A stretch of DNA of 64,000 nucleotides, from NCBI GenBank assembly GCA_030141605.1, contig JAQGDQ010000096.1, positions 310,001 through 374,000 on the forward strand. Direction: 5' to 3'. This DNA is from Tubiluchus corallicola. Its lineage: Eukaryota > Priapulida > Priapulimorpha > Priapulimorphida > Tubiluchidae. This document shows positions 58,542-64,000 of the stretch, piece after piece. How positions within the stretch are numbered: position 1 is the first letter of the stretch; every line of letters begins with the position of its first letter. Below the pieces are notes generated by a model that was not told the DNA's origin, searched no databases, and saw only the letters and a list, made by a program, of their open reading frames with translations. The translations under genes and the position numbers were made by a program.

Positions 58542-59518
58542 GGGAACAATTTTCTAAGCTGAGCCGACCCAAAAATCTACAACTTGAAAAGCTGATCATA
58601 CAAGGCAAAGACAAAAGTCGTGTACAAATTTTATTCAACTTATTTGCTGCGAAATATATCGAAATATTAGTTATTACAAGAAGTTTGGCAAGTGTAATGC
58701 AATACCTAAAATGTAATGACAAAACAAAAGGATCTTAACAGTGTAAACTCTTACACTACAGCTTTTGTATATACAGTGATAGAGAACAACTAAGAGTTAA
58801 TGGCATAGCTCGAAGAAAGTACTAAAGTAAATTATTTTATAAGAAATCGTAATATTATCGTATTTAAAAGTTAGTTCTGTTACTAAAACTCAACATTCAT
58901 GAAGAATTGCGGCCGAAAACTCCAAGTGTCGACGTCTCCAGGTCTCAATTAAGTATCGACATTGTTTAATTCTAGAACAATTTCTTGAGGTCACGAAAGT
59001 TCATAACCAACGCACAGTTCTCTTGTTCTTTGGAAGGAATACGAGCATGTTACAATACAAACGTAGAAATAAGTAAAGAATCCTTTGGTATCCTAATAAC
59101 TTAAACAAATCCACGACAGCCGCTAGTTCTGAATCGTATAGCTCCATTCTGTCTCCTTAGTTAAATTACAAATGTCTAAATTGGAAACCATTTTTGGTCA
59201 CTTTATCCAGAAAGTTTCAGCATAGACGCCTCTGCAATGCCCTAAATTTCATTCCTTTGAGCAACTTTTACAATCCACAGATCGGGATTGCACAAAACGA
59301 TGGATTCTATTAGTAATAAAAATCTTTCAGAAAAGTTCAGGATTTTGAAACATTTTGGTTACTTTAGACTCAAGGTCAGTATTTTTCCATGCAGCAAAAA
59401 TTATTAGTTTTTGTACGCTGCAATTTGCCTCCGCATTACATAATATGTTCTGTTTTGCTGTCATTCATATTCAGCAATCATACTATTATTTGCGAAATAT
59501 TCGCTACCATATTACAGC

Positions 59519-59551
59519 TATAATAATAGTAATAATAATAATAATAATATA
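59519..59551 (+). repeat. (ATA)n microsatellite
   Basis: AATAATAAT tract about 200 bp beyond the stop of the MID1IP1-like gene. Confidence 0.9.
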
Positions 59552-59748
59552 AAAACAATAATAACAACAGTGATTCTAATCAGATGTAAATTATAATAAA
59601 GGTATACTTAACAATAACAAGATTATAATGATATAATTGTTACATAATACGAAATATTCGTTACCACAACCTTCCACAAAAACGTCACATTTTACGCTTC
59701 TTTGTCACCAAAAGAAGCAATGACGTCATCCACATCAACTTAACAGTC

Positions 59749-60249
59749 TTAAAGTTGAAGTTTAGGAATAGATGAAAACTGTACCTCGTTTTCAATTACG
59801 CATGCCTGGTACTTGTTTCGCAAGATGTCTGCAGTTTCGGTGAACTGATGCAGAACAGCAAACAAGGCGGACAAGTGCTGCCGAAAAGCCGACAGGATCA
59901 TTTTCGGATTGTCGTCTTCTACAGGCGTAACTGCGTTGTCTAACCCTGGTCCACAAACAAGTTCTGAACGAATAGACTTCAGTAAGGAGTACAGAGTGTA
60001 GAGATTAGCATCAGCTGAACGATACATCACGTCTTCCATGTTGTTGTAGTTGATATCTCTCGGATCTAATGCTACATCCTTCAGACGATGTGGTATCAAC
60101 ACAGTATCATCCATATCCTCAACTGCAGTAATGAATCTGTTCATGGCCATTAGCAAAGAATTCTTCGATATCTGTTCTTCTCTGGAAAAACGCCTCAATG
60201 AATACTGTACCGTTGATTCTTGCCTGGAATGTTTCCTTTGCTGGGACAT
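59749..60249 (-). CDS. Spot14 / MID1-interacting protein 1 family protein
   Basis: A single uninterrupted exon of 166 codons plus stop. After a basic Ser/Gln-rich N-terminus (MSQQRKHSRQ) come SLLMAMNRFITAVEDMDDTV and LIPHRLKDVAL, the hallmark N-terminal motif of the family (AMNRFI-x-AV-xx-MD-x-TV-x-P-xx-L-x-DV). LYSLLKSIRSEL and a C-terminal FRQHLSALFAVLHQFTETAD...NKY helix follow, also conserved. Vertebrate MID1IP1 is about 180 residues and uninterrupted in its coding part, like this one. Family members activate polymerisation of acetyl-CoA carboxylase and promote lipogenesis; MID1IP1 also binds the microtubule-associated MID1. The frame stays open 10 codons upstream, but with no ATG. A TATA box lies about 240 bp upstream. 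Confidence 0.88.
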   Translation of the reverse strand: MSQQRKHSRQESTVQYSLRRFSREEQISKNSLLMAMNRFITAVEDMDDTVLIPHRLKDVALDPRDINYNNMEDVMYRSADANLYTLYSLLKSIRSELVCGPGLDNAVTPVEDDNPKMILSAFRQHLSALFAVLHQFTETADILRNKYQACVIENEVQFSSIPKLQL

Positions 60250-60489
60250 TGCTGGTGATTTCTTTAGCAGACTGTTCAATACACTAGAGTTAACACAGTT
60301 GCGCCTATGAATAAGAAAGATGCCACTGAAGCTTGTTGCTTCGTTTGCAATTCAATCGTCCCCTTCCGAACCTTGCAGAAGAAGAAATTGCTGTCGTTCG
60401 CTTTTGAAAGGGCGATAGTTAAAGCTGCAATAGCTACAGATGCCGCTAGAATTCTAAATCCTGCTAACACAGCTGGCTAGGTACTGGGC

Positions 60490-60497
60490 TTTATATA
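60490..60497 (-). promoter_or_regulatory. TATA box of the MID1IP1-like gene
   Basis: On the minus strand the site reads GGCTTATATAAAGCCC, a consensus TATATAAA framed by a GGCT/AGCC palindrome. An inverted CCAAT (ATTGG) lies just upstream at 60504-60508. Transcription would begin near 60460, giving a leader of about 210 nt. Confidence 0.6.
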
Positions 60498-60508
60498 AGC
60501 CAGCCAAT

Positions 60509-61044
60509 GTGTACATTAAGCAACGAACAAACACAAACTCAAGTACTTATCTAAACGAGGCTGGTAAACAAGCATTCGATACATTGATATTTTCTTTGTT
60601 TATTTCTTTATTAATTATTCATTGTAAACACTTATGTTTTGTAATCAATTTATCATTTTATGCGCTTGACTGAAAATAATGGCAATAATAAAAATAAAAA
60701 CTGCGAAATCAAAAGGTATAAAATTTTAATCGTATTTGCGCACTTAAGTTCGTTTCCTTCCCTAATCTCTGTTCAAAATGTTCAGATCTTGGTGACACTC
60801 TCTGCACGACACTGACTCGTATGTTGCTCTTATCTCTTACTGCTTATAGTGTTTAGATACGAACGCACGCTACAGAAATCACGATTTGCAGGCCTAATGT
60901 TTGGGAACGTGCCAGTTGCGCAGAACAGGTCGAGCTAAAAGCAAACTTTTTAGCTTGCAAAATACTGTTTTTTATGTTGTAAGACTTTCATTTAGCTGAG
61001 GAAGCCATTTTTACTTATGGCCAGCGCGGCTCTTACCCTATGCC
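60509..61044. other. Upstream flank of the MID1IP1-like gene
   Basis: About 500 bp of unannotated sequence between the promoter and the hAT-like element. No ORF or RNA gene is seen. Confidence 0.5.
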
Positions 61045-61527
61045 CAGGGTCGGCTCTAGGTAGTTTCGCGCCATGCACCCTACCCACAACATTGAATTTC
61101 TATCATATATAATAAACTATAATGCTTTCTGTATATTAGACTTATACATGTATTATTGTGTCCTAATTACCTATCTACAGCTTGTGTTACCTGTCTACAG
61201 CCCATGAAATTGAATTCATGACCGCTTTGTACCTCGTGGTTCTTCATTAAAATTTCTGCAATTTCTCTGCGTACTCTTCATGTACATCTTGACTTGATTT
61301 TCACTCAGATTTTTATCAAAAAAATTTTAACTCCTTTTTTACATACGTTCATTTCACTAGCTTCATCATCTTCACAATTATAATTTAGTCTGGCTGCAAA
61401 TACTTCATTAGAGAATCCTTTGCTGCTCGGTGTCCACCAGCTTTTTTACCTTTTGTTTCTCGTATTACGCTTCTAAAGGCTTCGACACTTAATTGTTTAT
61501 CTGCAATAATTAGATGAATCATGAATA

Positions 61528-62498
61528 CCGTAAAACGGGGTGAGTTCGCCACTTTTTAGGGGTATTTTTTTACGTTTCCTGCCATAGCAAGAGAATTACC
61601 AAACCAATTTTCTTAGTTCAAGCTTTATATTGCCTTTCGAATGAAACACTATCGTGGGGTGAATTCGCCATTAACGATTTTACACTCTTTAATGCCATTC
61701 TAGGCAGCTGAAGTTAACTGGTTGTGATTGGCTTGTTGGGGGTGAGTTCGCCACCCTATGAAAAAATTATGAAAAATGTCTAGTTTTAGTTTTCAAATAG
61801 AAACTTCTACGTTGGCAAGGAAGGCTTGAACGTCTTGTGCACTGATCTTTTCGCGGGCGCCCTTGATGTTGCCAGCCGCTCTGAAAACCAGATTGTTCCT
61901 TCGGGCGAATGATTTGACAAAGTCTATTCCAGGGGTGTTTGCCTTGAATCGTCGTTCCCGGATTCCCTTCGCGTCAAGAACACTCTTAATCAGTAGTCGG
62001 AGATCGATGGCAGTCATTGGGAACTCCCATTCAGCGGCCACTTGGAGTGTTGGCGATTTCGTGCTCCTCGGCGGCGGAGAACACTGGCTGACCTCCGGTC
62101 TTCAGCGGATGACTACCTGAGAGTTTGTCAGAAAGGGTCTTTCTTGGAACTCCGAATTGCCTCGCCGCTGCGCTGATTGTCCTGTTGGTATTCTTGACGG
62201 CATGTAGGGCAGCTTCCAGAGCTTCTGGGGTATAATATTGTTATCTATGACCCGATACAGGGGTGTAGGTGCGTGGCATGTTAAGTAGCAAGAAATAGTA
62301 GACAAATAATATGTAGCGCAGAATGGAGTACTTCTAGAGCGAATTGAAAAAAGATAACTGTCGCAAACTGTTTATAATGACGGTGATCATGATATCTGTT
62401 CATTAAACACTGAACAATAGTTACAGCAAACCTACAATGGCCCTTACGTAAGGGGTGGCGAACTCACCCTCGGGTGGCGAACTCACCCCGTTTTACGG
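61528..62498. mobile_element. pogo/Tigger-like DNA transposon, deletion derivative
   Basis: Perfect 25-bp terminal inverted repeats starting CCGTAAAACGGGGTGAG, flanked by TA on both sides (61526-61527 and 62499-62500), as for Tc1/mariner/pogo elements. At least three further copies of GGTGAGTTCGCCA or its near-matches lie subterminally (61655-61670, 61741-61756 and 62452-62470). The 971-bp length is too short for an active transposase gene. Confidence 0.85.
61793..62279 (-). pseudogene. Decayed N-terminal transposase fragment of the pogo-like element
   Basis: Starting at an ATG (62279), the frame meets TAA within 13 codons. Another register then reads YYTPEALEAALHAVKNTN, TISAAARQFGVPRKTL and LSG, a Pipsqueak/CENP-B-type helix-turn-helix. 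After one more shift near 62045 it continues WEFPMTAIDLRLLIKSVLD and ends in a stop at 61793. The DDE catalytic domain is absent. At least two frame breaks make it non-functional. Confidence 0.8.
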
Positions 62499-62840
62499 TA
62501 CTAACACAAGAAACTTTTTTTATTAAATGAACAGGTCAGCAATGTCTACGCACAATGATGTAATCTTACGAACCCAGGTCAAGCAAAAGTATTTTGCTGT
62601 TGGAAGCAGCTCCATGTTAACGTCCATGAATCACATATTTTGACAGGAAAATAGCGCAAACAGTTCGTTTCATTACGTTAAGTAGTGTTGCGCGTTTATG
62701 TAATTACACATACATTATGTTACTACTTACGCTCAAGCAAACTTCGAAATGACTTACAAGAATTGTTTCTAGAATTTGGGGCCCCTTAAATATGATGCCC
62801 TAGGGAAATGCCTAGTTTGCCTAGAGGAGAGCCGGCCCTG

Positions 62841-63814
62841 CTCATGCGATTGTGAAAAATTTCTTAACCTATATAACAAACGTTGAAGTAACTAACACCT
62901 TCATTTGCGTAACGTGCGTTAATTTTATATCCATAAAGCTATTGGTCAAATAGATGACCTATAACATGTTACATACATTCACTCTAACAACGTTTCTTGT
63001 AGAACTTTCCATTTATAATATTCGTACATTAATGTCCCTTAAATATTCGTACATTAATATTTTTAAGTGTTATTTGGTACTAATATCTAATGTAATCTTG
63101 TAGTAAAACATGTCAGCTTGTACAGGTATAGTCTATTCTTTACTGTAAGTGTTTTTGTAAATAGTGAATATAGTTTGTAATGGTGAGGATCCTGAATCAT
63201 GTTTTAAACTGTCTAATCCAATCCTACAATAAATTATGTTTAAATTACGTTTTAAACGTTTAAAGTTGCGAGTTTAATTCAAAACAGCTATTTTCACTGC
63301 TGATGTCACGTTTTAAACAGTCTCCAGTTGAAATTTCAAATTTTAGGAAAAATAATAAGAAACTTTACAAATAACGGTTTGTACACAAAGAACAAATATG
63401 CCGTTGTTTATACTCGAGTATACAATAGTAATAAAAATTAATATGAGATATTCGTGCAAATACTAATACACAAGTCACTGCAGGAGTTGTGGGGCGTCTC
63501 CTAAAGTACTGCGTACCAGTTTTGTCCCCATACCAAGTCCAAGACTTTGAATGCATTGAAAGGGTTCAGCGTTAATAACCCGCAGGCTTTTTGATAGGTG
63601 CTAGTTAGGACACATTCCATATATGAAAAATGTAGGTTAGTTGAATCTGGTTTGCATCTACTTGAAGGGAGACGCATTATTTTTTATTTAAAAATGGTGT
63701 ATAAGATCGTACATAAACTGGTAGTTTAAATTTTGAAGATTTCTCCACTTTTGCTCCCATCACACACTTGCTAGGAAATAGCTAAACTTTTTTATCATTT
63801 CTTGTATATATAGC

Positions 63815-63846
<32 letters not shown>

Positions 63847-64000
63847 ATAAATATGCTTTTTCAAACAGAATTTGTAGTACATGGAATGACCTCAGTTTTG
63901 ATTTTGCCAATTCATACAGTCTATCAGTTATTCCGTAGGAAGCTACCAGAAACTTGCTTGTTAAAATATTGCAAATTTAATAAATATTTATAAAACGTTA
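62841..64000. other. Right end of the window, no gene recognised
   Basis: AT-rich; no supported ORF on either strand. A (TA)n/(GT)n microsatellite lies at 63812-63846. Confidence 0.5.
63812..63846 (+). repeat. (TA)n(TG)n microsatellite
   Basis: About 13 TA units running into GTGTGTG. Confidence 0.95.

Larger units (their letters stand above)
54363..59748. other. Intergenic region between the convergent TARP and MID1IP1-like genes
   Basis: TARP 3' UTR to about 54720, then AT-rich sequence with two MITE copies (57096-57311 and 58380-58541) and an ATA repeat (59519-59551). ORFs at 56002-56337 and 58355-58738 lack recognisable domains; the latter overlaps the MITE. Confidence 0.55.
61045..62840. 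mobile_element. hAT-like element, interrupted by a second transposon
   Basis: The left end CAGGGTCGGCTCTAGG is matched by the inverted right end (reverse complement begins CAGGGCCGGCTCTCCTCTAG). CAGGG-initiated GGCCGGCTCTAGG termini with adjoining GGGGCCCC are characteristic of hAT transposons (from memory). Flanking octamers CCTATGCC and CTCATGCG agree at 5 of 8. No intact transposase is seen; without the insert it would be about 0.82 kb. Confidence 0.6.

Noticed and set aside
58355-58738. Plus-strand frame of 127 codons
   Set aside because: Overlaps a MITE copy and shows no family resemblance.
60276-60470. Frame of 64 codons in the leader of the MID1IP1-like gene
   Set aside because: It begins at GTG rather than ATG and has no recognisable motif; it lies in the predicted 5' leader.

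Overview
This is eukaryotic, metazoan nuclear DNA: AT-rich, with split genes, canonical GT...AG introns, dense short interspersed DNA transposons, tRNA-like sequences, LINE tails and several kilobase-scale satellites. Two of the three genes (a SUN1/2-type LINC protein and a TARP/CACNG protein ending in the PDZ ligand TTPV) belong to animal families. The phylum cannot be fixed from the window; an invertebrate is most likely.

Layout. (1) 1-16,840, minus strand: the 5' part of a SUN-domain-type gene, 15 coding exons reconstructed by hand with an unbroken frame. It runs off the left edge before the SUN domain. Its exon 10 (2606-5986) is 3.4 kb and encodes a tandem expansion of hydrophobic modules. 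(2) 16,841-20,404: divergent intergenic region with a LINE scrap. (3) 20,405-54,362, plus strand: a four-exon TARP/CACNG tetraspanner spread over 34 kb. Intron 1 (21.9 kb) holds most of the satellites: CT, TCCTG, GGTGA/GATGA with a 325-bp higher-order unit, and a 48-bp minisatellite. It also holds a foldback element and two other inverted-repeat or dispersed repeats. Intron 3 (10.2 kb) carries a 20-21-bp minisatellite of about 65 copies, a CAGT array, a MITE and a LINE 3' end. (4) 54,363-59,748: no gene seen; two copies of a small MITE family. (5) 59,749-60,249, minus strand: an intact Spot14/MID1IP1-family gene with a TATA box. (6) 61,045-62,840: a hAT-like element interrupted by a pogo-like element carrying a decayed transposase. 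(7) 62,841-64,000: nothing recognisable apart from a TA repeat.

The three genes show no common pathway: nuclear-envelope anchoring (SUN), glutamate-receptor or calcium-channel auxiliary subunit (TARP) and regulation of lipogenesis or microtubules (MID1IP1/Spot14). The most unusual item is the SUN-like gene. The short hydrophobic segment that precedes the single transmembrane helix of animal SUN1/SUN2, ending in a D-x-W-LLSR-like motif, has been multiplied inside one giant exon into an approximately 1,100-residue, multi-segment hydrophobic region.
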